Of a DNA stretch of 22,484 nt, positions 7,647 through 15,223 are shown one piece after another; within the stretch, counting starts at the first letter, position 1; each line of letters begins with the position of its first letter. Below the pieces are notes generated by a model. The model was not told the origin of the DNA. It saw only the letters and a program-made list of their open reading frames with translations, and did no database searches. The translations under genes and the position numbers were made by a program. Origin of the DNA: an uncultured Bacteroides sp. (lineage in GTDB: Bacteria; Bacteroidota; Bacteroidia; Bacteroidales; Bacteroidaceae); NCBI GenBank assembly GCA_900766005.1, contig CAAFTU010000014.1, forward strand, positions 1 to 22,484, read 5' to 3'.

Positions 7647-8768
7647 CTAATCATGAGCGGAAAGCGCCGGTACAGGCAATGCCAGCCGCTTCATCGTTTG
7701 CAATTTCTTCTCCGTTTCCATCCATTCATCGTGCAGGCAGGAAGAGGCCAGCAGTCCGCCGCCAGCATAGAAAGACAACTCCCTGTCACCCATCTGCATA
7801 CACCGCAGATTCACATACAGGTCTGTGCGGTCTGCCGGATTCATCCAGCCCACAAAACCGGCATAATAACTCCGGTCGTACCCCTCCTTTTCCACAATAA
7901 AGCGATATGCTTCCTCCTTGGGAAGACCGCACACAGCCGGAGTGGGATGCAAAAGCTTCAGCAGACTGCCCAAGCTTCCCTTATCAGCCAGCGAAAACCA
8001 GAAGTCCGTCTTCAGATGCGACAACGCCCCCGCATACGCAGCATAAGGACCGTTTTCCGTGGTCTGCAAGCCCAGCGAATGCAGGCGGCTACGAATATAG
8101 GAAGCCACATACGCCTGTTCCTCGCGGTTTTTTTCATCCCATGCCACAGGCAGGCGACCCTCCTGCAACGGCTGCGTTCCGGCCAAAGCCACCGTGTGCC
8201 ATTGCTGTCCCTGCCCCGAGAGAATAATCTCGGGCGTACTGCCGAGCCACATGCCCGTGTGCGGGGTGTAGCACAGATACACATACGAATGAATGTAGCG
8301 CTTGCATGCCTCTGCAAACACCCTCAAGGGTGAGAAATCCGCTTCCCGGCCGACTACCTGCCGGCGCGAAAGCACCAGTTTGTCGAACTGTTTCTCCTGC
8401 AAAGCCTCGATAAACGTGCGGAAACATGCAGCATAGGCATCCGTACACACCTCCTGCAAGGTCTCCTTCCCCTGAGAACGCTGCACAGCAGCCCATTCCT
8501 CCACACTATCCCGATCCACTTCCAGCAGACGCTCTTCCTCCCCGGGGCATAGCAGCACCACGGGGCAGCGTTCACTCACCCGGAAAGGAGCAATGACAAA
8601 GCCCTTCCTTCCGTTCAGTCCTTCCAGATTGTCCAGCAAACAGACCTCCCCTCTGCCCTGTGTCACGAGGTGTGCCACCTGCTCACCGGGAAGGCGGTAC
8701 ACGGCAAACGCCTGTTTTTGCCGGATCAACCCATCTATATCTTTCAGATTCTCTATTTCTTCTATCAT
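7647..8768 (-). CDS. menF: isochorismate synthase
   Basis: Converts chorismate to isochorismate, committing it to menaquinone (or a siderophore, but the operon says menaquinone). It has 373 residues from the ATG at 8768. Chorismate-binding motifs include KLVLSRRQVV (Lys130), GSTPEIILS (176-184), the ALAGTQP turn (194-200), HPTPAVCGLP (274-283), EGYDRSYYAG (295-304) and YAGGGLLASS near the end. I reject the longer frame reaching 8846: the 8768 start overlaps the upstream stop as ATGA, and homologous sequence begins there. There is no separate promoter, so it depends on the upstream fusion gene's transcript. Confidence 0.94.
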   Translation of the reverse strand: MIEEIENLKDIDGLIRQKQAFAVYRLPGEQVAHLVTQGRGEVCLLDNLEGLNGRKGFVIAPFRVSERCPVVLLCPGEEERLLEVDRDSVEEWAAVQRSQGKETLQEVCTDAYAACFRTFIEALQEKQFDKLVLSRRQVVGREADFSPLRVFAEACKRYIHSYVYLCYTPHTGMWLGSTPEIILSGQGQQWHTVALAGTQPLQEGRLPVAWDEKNREEQAYVASYIRSRLHSLGLQTTENGPYAAYAGALSHLKTDFWFSLADKGSLGSLLKLLHPTPAVCGLPKEEAYRFIVEKEGYDRSYYAGFVGWMNPADRTDLYVNLRCMQMGDRELSFYAGGGLLASSCLHDEWMETEKKLQTMKRLALPVPALSAHD

Positions 8769-9997
8769 CTTTTTTTCATCACACTGTTGACTACACGCAC
8801 GGAAGACACCAGTTTGTTCGTTGAAGTAAAGACATCCACATTCCACACATGGGAAGAACGTCCCTGATGCACAATCGTAGCCACTGCTCTCACCGTATCC
8901 CCTTCGTGTGCCGACGAGATATGGTTGCCGCTCACCTGCATCCCCACCACCACTTCATCGGGCTGGCAGGCAATCATAGAGCCCAGTCCGGCCACCGTCT
9001 CGGCGAGTGCCAGTGTGGCCCCTCCATGCAAGATGCCAAAAGGCTGGCGCGTACGCTGGTCCACAGGCATCGTGGCCTCCACCCTTTCCTTGTTGGCATA
9101 CGTATATTGAATACCGAGGTTACCCATCAAAGCATGACTGGCCTGCGCATTGAGCTGGTCGAGCGGAATGTCCGACACCCTCACTTCGGCCAGGATGGCT
9201 TTTTCCACCGCCTGTGCCACACCGTCGTCTTCATTCGACACCGTCACATAGTCGGCACACGCCTTCACCGATTCCGGCGAATGACCCATCGCCACCCCCA
9301 TTCCGGCCAGCTGAATCATCGTTACGTCACACACGCCATCGCCAATAGCCATCACCTCATCCCGTTTCACCTTCAGCATATCCAGCAAAGCACCCAGCGT
9401 ATTGGCCTTGTCAATGCCGCAAGGCACCACCTCAAGGAAATAACGCTCCGAACGGAACACATCCATCGTACCGTCGAGCCGTTTCTTCCAATATGCTTCT
9501 AAATCAATCAAAGCCTCCTCGTCATCGCTCACAAGCACACATTTGCAAGGAGCAAAATCGATGCCGGCCGAAAATTCATCCTCTCTGATAATCTGCAGAT
9601 TATTCAAGGCAGCTTCCCTTTGGACATGCCTGTTTTCGGGCGAATCGGTCACCAGCGTATCATCGTGGTAAGTCAACAGGGCGAAATTGTTCTTCCGGGC
9701 CTTCTTTTCCAGGTAAGGCACAAGCTCCGGATTGATGCGTCGTTCAAACAAGATTTCACCGTTTTGCGCACTGATAATCTGACAACCATTATAAGAAACA
9801 AGATAACCACCATAGTTTCCCAGTTCGAGCGATTTTGCCAGCGGCAGCAAGCCATAAGTAGGCCGGCCAGATGCCAACACAATACGTACACCCATCTGCT
9901 GAACTTTCAGTAATGCGGCCAGTGTACGCTTACTAATTTCTTTTGCCTCATTGAGCAATGTTCCGTCTACATCCAGAACCAATAGTTTATACTTCAT
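8765..9997 (-). CDS. Fusion protein: Cof-type HAD phosphatase plus hotdog thioesterase (probable DHNA-CoA thioesterase)
   Basis: Two enzymes in one 410-residue chain. Residues 1 to about 270 are a HAD-IIB (Cof) hydrolase: LDVDGTLL with Asp9/Asp11, LASGRP (Ser43), GIDKANT (Lys197) and GDGVCD (219-224), where Cys replaces the usual Asn of GDGxND. Residues about 283-408 are a PaaI/MenI-type hotdog domain with LHGGATLALAETVAGLGS (323-340) and the likely catalytic Glu333. As first gene of the men operon, the hotdog domain most plausibly hydrolyses DHNA-CoA to DHNA, the step MenI/YdiI performs in E. coli. The HAD substrate is unknown. Its stop overlaps the menF start. Confidence 0.9.
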   Translation of the reverse strand: MKYKLLVLDVDGTLLNEAKEISKRTLAALLKVQQMGVRIVLASGRPTYGLLPLAKSLELGNYGGYLVSYNGCQIISAQNGEILFERRINPELVPYLEKKARKNNFALLTYHDDTLVTDSPENRHVQREAALNNLQIIREDEFSAGIDFAPCKCVLVSDDEEALIDLEAYWKKRLDGTMDVFRSERYFLEVVPCGIDKANTLGALLDMLKVKRDEVMAIGDGVCDVTMIQLAGMGVAMGHSPESVKACADYVTVSNEDDGVAQAVEKAILAEVRVSDIPLDQLNAQASHALMGNLGIQYTYANKERVEATMPVDQRTRQPFGILHGGATLALAETVAGLGSMIACQPDEVVVGMQVSGNHISSAHEGDTVRAVATIVHQGRSSHVWNVDVFTSTNKLVSSVRVVNSVMKKR

Positions 9998-10025
9998 GGC
10001 TACACAATTTTAGGTTTATGAACTA

Positions 10026-10033
10026 CAAAGGTA
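10026..10033 (-). promoter_or_regulatory. -7 box of the men operon
   Basis: The minus strand reads TACCTTTG, an exact TAnnTTTG match, 29 bases before the ATG of the HAD-hotdog fusion gene. A T-rich stretch lies at the -33 distance but without a clean TTTG. It is the only convincing promoter for all six men genes, since the downstream gaps are 19 bases or less. Confidence 0.6.
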
Positions 10034-10177
10034 GAAAATTGAGTGAAGAAAACCGGCAGAGAAATAAAAAACAATCGTGATTTTGTTTAAAGATTGCTTA
10101 ATCACACAAGGCGTTTGCCGTTTTTTGCTTATTTTGCATCCGTCAACCATATATAAACACTAAAAAAACAAAACAAA

Positions 10178-10555
10178 ATGGGAATCATGAATGCTATTTT
10201 TGGAAACGTGTCCGAAATGGATGCCGAATCCATCCAAAAAGAATACAGTGCCCTGCTGTGTGAAGGAGAACGCATCGAAAGAGCCTACAAGCTCATCAGA
10301 GACAAATGGGTATTCACCAACAAACGTCTGATTATTCAAGACACACAAGGAATGACCGGCAAAAAACGGGAGTATCACTCCATCCCCTACTCATCGATTC
10401 ACCGCTTTTCCGTGGAAACAGCCGGTACCTTCGACATGGATGCAGATATGAAAATCTGGATTAAAGGATGCGACCTTCCCCTGACACAAAACTTCGGCCG
10501 AGGTTCCAATATCTGTGAGGTGCAGAAAGTCCTTGCCCAATACGTACTGAAATAA
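10178..10555 (+). CDS. Bacterial PH-domain protein (PF08000/bPH_1-like)
   Basis: Small cytoplasmic protein of 125 residues with no signal or membrane segment. The pattern CEGERIERAYKLIRDKWVFT followed by NKRLIIQDTQGMTGKKREYH and YSSIHRFSVETAGTFDMDAD is typical of the YvbH-like pleckstrin-homology fold of PF08000, whose members are often mislabelled as helicases. The biochemical role is unknown. It is a monocistronic gene, divergent from the men operon. An upstream in-frame ATG pair (10178, 10187) makes the exact start slightly uncertain. Confidence 0.85.
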   Translation: MGIMNAIFGNVSEMDAESIQKEYSALLCEGERIERAYKLIRDKWVFTNKRLIIQDTQGMTGKKREYHSIPYSSIHRFSVETAGTFDMDADMKIWIKGCDLPLTQNFGRGSNICEVQKVLAQYVLK

Positions 10556-10562
10556 GCAGAAC

Positions 10563-10616
10563 ATAAAAAATGAGGGCGTGCCAAATATCTCTTCTCCAGA
10601 CATTCTGACACGCCTT
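10563..10616 (-). terminator. Probable terminator of the DUF3472 gene
   Basis: On the minus strand GGCGTGTC (10614-10607) pairs with GGCACGCC (10582-10575), one G-T pair, across a long 24-base loop, then a run of six T (10570-10565). The T tract fits minus-strand transcription from the DUF3472 gene ending at 10651. The hairpin may also act on the convergent PH-domain transcript. Confidence 0.6.
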
Positions 10617-10650
10617 CATCCGCATTTAAAGAGCGGACTTCAGCACAGCC

Positions 10651-11904
10651 TTACAGCTGCTCCAATGCTTTCCAGTCTATTTCCGGCGCATGGCCTGCAG
10701 GTTCAGCATGGAACTTCGTTCCCATGGGCACAGATTCATTAAAGAAACCTCCCATTTTCAAATAGAACCGGTTGTCGCGGGTCTTACCTCCTTGATAGTC
10801 CAGGCGCACTTTCGCATTCGCAGTGGCATCGTGAGTAAACGTAGCATCAGTGAGCCGGGTCCATTGCCCCTCCTTGCTGCGAGCCCATTGATTGCCGAAC
10901 AGCACTTTACGTGACAGATACCCCTGTTCCGGATTGAAGTTTTCAAGGAAACTGTGCGGATGTCTGTACCAAGTATCCGTCTGCGGACGCAAGAAACTGG
11001 CAATCAGTCTCCACTCTTTCTCTTCCGTAGCATAGAAATAAGCCGTATAAACCGTGTTGCCTTTTCCGTCCGGGCGCACCTGCATCAGGAATTTATAAGT
11101 ACGTCCGGCTTTCCAAGGATACTTCAGATAGCTTTGTCCGCCCGCTCCTTCATTGCCAAACTCACCGATATGTACCTCTTTTCCGCGACGCAGCATCTTA
11201 ATCTTCTGGTCATCGGGAATATCCTTCGGATTTTGTGTATCAAACGGACTCCATACCGAGAAAAGAATCCGGCGTTCTGTAGGCGAATTGTACTGCATGC
11301 CGAAATAACCTTCTCCGAAGCCGGCAGCCATGTAATAGCTGTGCATGGTTTCTCCTTCTTTGGGCACGGTCACTTCATTGTAGAACCATTCCGTATCACC
11401 CTCAGGCAGCGCATAGGCCAAGTGAACGGAAGGGCCACGGCGACCCCAATAGTCGGAAAAGTCTTTCACATAATTACTCTTTCCTGCCACGCGGTCAGCA
11501 ATGAGCTGCTTGATTTCTCCGAAATGCTCGCCCTGCTTGGAAACACCCTGCAAATCGATACGGACATAGCCCGCCTGACGCACATCGATGCTACCCACAG
11601 GCACCTGTGTGAAATCATCCGAGTGCAGCTGGACGTTGAAGCTTTTCTTTCCGTAGCTGACTTTGATCTCAGCATGTCCCTTGGCCAATAAGGACAAATC
11701 GGCCGTGGTGGGCTGATGCAGATAAAAGTAAACACTCACCACCGATTGGGGGTTAGTCCACTGTGCAACACCATTCTCTGTAATCTGTGCGCCACCCTGC
11801 TGACGGGTTACATATCCATTGCCCGAAAGGCCCACGACAAGCTGCTGAGCCTGTGCAAACACGCTGCAGCATATCAGCAACGCAAATAAGCATAAGTTTT
11901 TCAT
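10651..11904 (-). CDS. Secreted DUF5077/DUF3472 domain protein
   Basis: Exported protein of 417 residues. It has a clear Sec signal peptide (MKNLCLFALLICCSVFAQA, probable cleavage after AQA at about 19). The N-terminal ~140 residues (VVGLSGNGYVTRQQGGAQIT, then the TADLSLLAKGHAEIKVSYGK region) resemble DUF5077, a carbohydrate-binding-like beta-sandwich. From about 150 on (WGRRGPSVHLAY, FYNEVTVPKEGETMHSYYMA, GFGEGYFGMQYNS) it matches DUF3472, a Bacteroidetes-rich family of unknown enzymatic activity often found near glycan-use genes. No SusC/SusD or glycosidase genes adjoin it here, so it is an isolated copy. Confidence 0.82.
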   Translation of the reverse strand: MKNLCLFALLICCSVFAQAQQLVVGLSGNGYVTRQQGGAQITENGVAQWTNPQSVVSVYFYLHQPTTADLSLLAKGHAEIKVSYGKKSFNVQLHSDDFTQVPVGSIDVRQAGYVRIDLQGVSKQGEHFGEIKQLIADRVAGKSNYVKDFSDYWGRRGPSVHLAYALPEGDTEWFYNEVTVPKEGETMHSYYMAAGFGEGYFGMQYNSPTERRILFSVWSPFDTQNPKDIPDDQKIKMLRRGKEVHIGEFGNEGAGGQSYLKYPWKAGRTYKFLMQVRPDGKGNTVYTAYFYATEEKEWRLIASFLRPQTDTWYRHPHSFLENFNPEQGYLSRKVLFGNQWARSKEGQWTRLTDATFTHDATANAKVRLDYQGGKTRDNRFYLKMGGFFNESVPMGTKFHAEPAGHAPEIDWKALEQL

Positions 11905-12061
11905 AATAATTTTATTTTCGTCTTCGTTTTCAATCTGCCATTTTTATCTGCCGCCCCACTCTGTGCAGGCAACCTTTTCTTTCCTTGCGACACTTTGCCA
12001 TTGTGCCAACCGTTTCCACCCGTGTTAAATCAAAATTCAACCCCGCTAAAAGAAACGGCGC

Positions 12062-12068
12062 CAAATTA
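12062..12068 (-). promoter_or_regulatory. Possible promoter of the DUF3472 gene
   Basis: The minus strand reads TAATTTG, a one-base-short variant of the -7 consensus, with CTTG about 20 bases upstream as a -33 candidate. It would give an approximately 150-base leader before the ATG at 11904. The 248-base gap to the MutS-like gene holds nothing else I can name. Confidence 0.35.
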
Positions 12069-12152
12069 TTAAAAAAGCAGCAGGTTCACAAGAAATACGT
12101 CAAAAAATAACAAAACAGCATCAATCAAACAATCCGTTTTCACAGAGAAAAA

Positions 12153-13949
12153 CTATGCCTGGCTTTCGTCGGAACTCATTTCATCCAGGATATTCTTCAG
12201 CAGGAAAGAAGCATTCAGATTTCGAGCCACCCCTTTGGCGATGCGGTACGTATATTCAATGTCCTTCGAAAGCGCAATCTCAAAACAATAATTGCAGAAC
12301 ACAGCCCCGTTTTCCTCCTCCAGCTTAGCCAACTCCAAATCGTGCGTGGCAATCAATGCAGACACATGATGACGGATGATTTCGCGCAGGAAAACAATAG
12401 AACCTTCCAGTTTGTCTTTAGAGTTGGTACCCTTCAGAATCTCGTCCAAAATAATCAGCGTATACGGGTGCGACTTCACATGCTGTATGAGCTGCTTTAA
12501 GCGAAGAAGCTCGGCATTGAAATAAGAGATATCTTTCGACAGGTTGTCCGTGGTACGCATGCTCGAGAACAAAGTAACGATAGAGAACCTGAAAGCAGTG
12601 GCACACACCGGCACCCCGTTGCAGGCCAGGATATAATTCAGTCCGATGGTACGCAGAAAGGTACTTTTACCTGCCATGTTGGCCCCGGTTACGATAGCCA
12701 CCTGTTTCTTTCCGAGCGTGAAGTGATTGGGAACGGCATGCTTAAAGGCCAGAAAAGGATGATAGATATCCGTTGCCGCAATGATCCTGTCGTCCTGCTC
12801 CGGAAGGATTTCCGCCTGCACGTTGGCAGGATTGTTGTACGAATAAGTGCCCAGGCTGACCAGCGCATCGACCTCTGCCACACAACGCAGCCAGTGGTCC
12901 ATCTGTCCCAAGTGTTTCTTTTCCCACTGCATGATGCGTTTCAGCAGCAAAATATCAAACAAAGCAAAACCATTGAACAAGACATAGATAAATACATTTC
13001 CCCGCTGATCGAAGAGGTTGAGCAAACGAGACAGTTCACCGAAGGCTTGCAGACTGTTGGCTGACGGGCCAAACAGTTCCTGCTTCAAATCAACCAGCAC
13101 CTTGCTCTTGAAAGCAGCATCCTGTATGTCATTCAGCACCTCTATATAAGCAACAAGTTCCTGATGAAGCTTGCCGATACTGACGTTAGTAGCCAGAATC
13201 TTGCGAAAGAACAATATCGAACAACCCAGATTCAGCAGGAAAAACGTGATGAAACAATGCCAGCCAATGAATTGAAATAAAGCCAGCAGGAAAGAAAGAG
13301 CCGTGAGCCCAATCAGCAAATACGGCAAGACAGAGCGCAGGAAAAATCCGTTTCCTGTGTTTGGCGAAGACAGCGAAGACAGTCTCTGAAGATGATCCGG
13401 AATGAACTTATTGGCCATGAACCTCATACGCCAATGAAAACTACCCGCCAATTCGGCAATGGCCGCCTGGTTATGCAGAATGGTCTGTTTGTCCTGACAA
13501 AGGTCAGTCAGCTTTTCGGCCAGCCTGTCGCTTCCCCTCCGGGTCACACACCGGTTGATCCGGTTAAACAAAGAACTCGGTCCAAACAAATCCAGATCAA
13601 ACGAATATTCATGTGCAGGGTTGACATACTCCTCGCCGGAAGCAAAAGAACTGAAATCGCCATCCAAATAAGCCATTTCATGCAGGCAGACAGACCTCCT
13701 CCGCTTCAGCGCATCGCTCTTCTTCTGCCCCTTGCTGTCCGCCACACAAACCGCCAGGTAAGCTACAAAACAGCCGATGGCTCCCGTCATATTCAGCCAG
13801 GTAAAATGAGATACAGCAAAATAGACCAAAAAAATACTTGCAATAAAAAAAAGAAGCTTCGCAAACAAACACAGATTGCTCTGCTTCCGGAGCAATTCAA
13901 TCTGAGCATCCAATTGCTCTATTTCCGATTGATACGTTGAATACACCAT
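12153..13949 (-). CDS. MutS-family ATPase with N-terminal membrane segments
   Basis: 598-residue protein with the MutS domain V ATPase at its C-terminus: Walker A TGANMAGKST (421-430), Walker B LIILDEILKGTNS (498-510) and the H-loop ATHD (534-537). There is no mismatch-recognition domain I, no connector domain and no Smr tail, so it is neither MutS nor MutS2. Hydrophobic pairs at about 29-47/53-72 and 207-226/229-248 predict membrane anchoring of the lever region. Related proteins are annotated as MutS-related or mismatch repair proteins across Bacteroidetes without known function. The start ATG at 13949 follows an unusual A-rich tandem-repeat leader. Confidence 0.88.
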   Translation of the reverse strand: MVYSTYQSEIEQLDAQIELLRKQSNLCLFAKLLFFIASIFLVYFAVSHFTWLNMTGAIGCFVAYLAVCVADSKGQKKSDALKRRRSVCLHEMAYLDGDFSSFASGEEYVNPAHEYSFDLDLFGPSSLFNRINRCVTRRGSDRLAEKLTDLCQDKQTILHNQAAIAELAGSFHWRMRFMANKFIPDHLQRLSSLSSPNTGNGFFLRSVLPYLLIGLTALSFLLALFQFIGWHCFITFFLLNLGCSILFFRKILATNVSIGKLHQELVAYIEVLNDIQDAAFKSKVLVDLKQELFGPSANSLQAFGELSRLLNLFDQRGNVFIYVLFNGFALFDILLLKRIMQWEKKHLGQMDHWLRCVAEVDALVSLGTYSYNNPANVQAEILPEQDDRIIAATDIYHPFLAFKHAVPNHFTLGKKQVAIVTGANMAGKSTFLRTIGLNYILACNGVPVCATAFRFSIVTLFSSMRTTDNLSKDISYFNAELLRLKQLIQHVKSHPYTLIILDEILKGTNSKDKLEGSIVFLREIIRHHVSALIATHDLELAKLEEENGAVFCNYCFEIALSKDIEYTYRIAKGVARNLNASFLLKNILDEMSSDESQA

Positions 13950-13999
13950 AGTTTCTATAGTTTCTATACTTTTTCTCTATACTTTCTCTATACTTTCAA
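13950..13999 (-). repeat. Tandem TATAGA-type repeats in the leader of the MutS-like gene
   Basis: On the minus strand the leader contains GTATAGAGAAA, GTATAGAGAAAAA, GTATAGAAA and CTATAGAAA in direct succession, ending in CTATG with the start codon. Units are 9-13 bases and differ mainly in A-tract length. It occupies the space between the -7 box at 14006-14012 and the ATG. Confidence 0.75.
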
Positions 14000-14005
14000 A
14001 AGACG

Positions 14006-14012
14006 CAAAGTA
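14006..14012 (-). promoter_or_regulatory. Probable -7 box of the MutS-like gene
   Basis: The minus strand reads TACTTTG (followed by CG), a short variant of TAnnTTTG, 57 bases before the ATG. It separates transcription of this gene from the Crp/Fnr-type gene ending at 14046. The -33 region is T-rich without a clear TTTG. Confidence 0.4.
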
Positions 14013-14045
14013 AAGCAATAAAAAGAAATAAAGCCTTGAAAAACT

Positions 14046-14621
14046 TCAAGACTTTTCATCCAACCGCATTTTTTTGCGTATATGGCTGACTGTTTCGGGA
14101 GTGACACCTAAATAAGAAGCAATGCTTCTCAAGGGCACGGCTTCTTTCAGTTCCGGACATCGGGTCATCAGTTTCTTATAACGAACCAGAGGACTGCAAT
14201 AAGAATCAAGAAAACTGTCATAAGCCTGCTCATACAGATTTTCAGTAGCCACTCGTCCTTCTCTCAACGTTTCAGCATTACTATCCCAATACCCGTGCAG
14301 TTCACTTAATGCTATTTCATACACCACACAGTCGGATACGGCCTGAATACTGACCTTAGATTCTTTTGTCTGTACAAATGAAGCATAATCACATACAAAC
14401 TCGTTTGCAAAAGCATAGCCTACCACATGTTCAGTTCCTTCTTCATCAGCAAACAAATACTGAAAAATACCAGACTCCACCCAGCCGGCTAAACGAGAAA
14501 CTTCATGCTGGCGTATATAAAAATCTTTCTTGCCATAAAAACGCCGTTTGCCCTTTTTCAAAAAGAAATCCTTTAAAAGATGATGATTCCAATTATTCTG
14601 ATAGGTATTAAAATTCTCCAT
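14046..14621 (-). CDS. Crp/Fnr-family transcriptional regulator
   Basis: 191-residue regulator. The N-terminal ~120 residues form a cNMP-binding-type jelly roll (KKDFYIRQHEVSRLAGWVES with the following GIFQYLFADEEGTEHVVGYA). The C-terminus carries a helix-turn-helix, LRSIASYLGVTPETVSHIRK (about 164-183). The family normally controls stress, redox or metabolic genes as dimers. No cysteine cluster for an Fnr-type iron-sulfur centre is seen. It is monocistronic on the minus strand, facing away from the repeat-rich region and the GNAT gene. The palindromes at 14962-15036 could be its binding sites, but this is only positional inference. Confidence 0.88.
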   Translation of the reverse strand: MENFNTYQNNWNHHLLKDFFLKKGKRRFYGKKDFYIRQHEVSRLAGWVESGIFQYLFADEEGTEHVVGYAFANEFVCDYASFVQTKESKVSIQAVSDCVVYEIALSELHGYWDSNAETLREGRVATENLYEQAYDSFLDSYCSPLVRYKKLMTRCPELKEAVPLRSIASYLGVTPETVSHIRKKMRLDEKS

Positions 14622-14727
14622 GATGACAACGTATTATCTTCTTATCGTATCTGTATGCAGCTATTTGGTAACTCATATTTATAAACAGAATAGCTACTTA
14701 CGGACTTTACCGTCAGTTTTCACGCTC

Positions 14728-14735
14728 CAAAGATA
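14728..14735 (-). promoter_or_regulatory. -7 box of the Crp/Fnr-type regulator gene
   Basis: The minus strand reads TATCTTTG, an exact TAnnTTTG match, predicting transcription start about 100 bases before the ATG at 14621. The leader is thus fairly long. No strong -33 TTTG is seen; the expected position reads GTGG. Confidence 0.5.
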
Positions 14736-14961
14736 GTTTTTTAAAACTAAAAACCACATGATTGATCAGTAATATTAGCAACCCTATGATACTGACATTT
14801 ACACATGCAACTTTCGGATCTCATCAGTTTCAGAATCGGCAACAGACATTATTATCTGATCTGGTTTTCCACAGAAATGACTACAATGAAGACAAGCGTT
14901 CAAAAAGAAACTCCAATGATTTGAAGGAGGAAAAGCTACCATTTTTCATTGATTCATCGTC

Positions 14962-15036
14962 GTGGTTCACGTGAACCACCCGGGTGAACCACATAAACCA
15001 CCCGGGTGATTCATATAAACCACCTGGGTGGTTTAT
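14962..15036. repeat. Array of 22-bp palindromic repeats (three units plus a flanking palindrome)
   Basis: The array opens with a perfect 18-bp palindrome GTGGTTCACGTGAACCAC (14962-14979). The core AACCACC(C/T)GGGTG then recurs at 14974, 14996 and 15018, exactly 22 bases apart. Each core is itself palindromic (CACCCGGGTG at 14977-14986 and 14999-15008). The last forms ATAAACCACC-TG-GGTGGTTTAT (15015-15036). Spacing of two helical turns places all units on one DNA face, like an operator array. A REP-type dispersed element is the main alternative. Confidence 0.9.
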
Positions 15037-15122
15037 GCAGAAAGCATGGAATTTGTAACAAGAATGAGTATATTTGCAGGCAGAAAGCATGGAATTTGTA
15101 ACAAGAATGAGTATATTTGCAG
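15037..15122 (+). repeat. Perfect 43-bp tandem duplication carrying a -7 box
   Basis: Positions 15037-15079 and 15080-15122 are identical. Each copy starts GCAGAAAGCATGG and ends GAGTATATTTGCAG, and contains TATATTTG (15069-15076 and 15112-15119), an exact TAnnTTTG box, with TTTG 13 bases upstream of it. The duplication therefore doubles a promoter-like element directly upstream of the GNAT gene. Perfect identity suggests a recent event or active copy-number change. Confidence 0.92.
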
Positions 15123-15223
15123 TAGGATATGACTATTTTTTAAAGCAGACACAACCCATGGAAAAAACAGAACTTCACCTTTACAACGACAGCAAAAAGA
15201 CGTTGTATCAACAGAAAAGCGAT

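Larger units (their letters stand above)
14622..15157. other. Repeat-rich divergent intergenic region
   Basis: This gene-free stretch lies between the Crp/Fnr-type regulator (minus) and the GNAT gene (plus). It holds a -7 box for the regulator at 14728-14735, an AT-rich filler section (14740-14960), three 22-bp palindromic repeat units (14962-15036) and a perfect 43-bp tandem duplication (15037-15122). The short open frames here (for example 14762-14974) have no coding character. Confidence 0.7.

Noticed and set aside
6713..7900. 395-codon plus-strand open frame antisense to menD and menF
   Set aside because: It lies opposite two well-supported enzyme genes, has His/Arg/Gln-rich low-quality composition typical of a reverse-strand shadow, and shows no recognisable motif.
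8769..8846. N-terminal extension of menF to 8846
   Set aside because: The extra 26 residues lie inside the hotdog-domain coding sequence in another frame and do not resemble isochorismate synthases; the ATGA start at 8768 is better.
12153..13949. Calling the gene mutS or mutS2
   Set aside because: Only the ATPase domain is shared; mismatch-binding and Smr domains are absent and membrane helices are present, so no standard symbol is justified.
14962..15122. CRISPR-like array
   Set aside because: The 22-bp units are directly adjacent palindromes without unique spacers, the 43-bp repeats are a simple tandem duplication, and no cas genes are present.
15074..15157. Upstream extension of the GNAT gene from ATG 15074
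   Set aside because: The added residues are encoded by the 43-bp duplication that carries the likely promoter, so this part is probably not translated.
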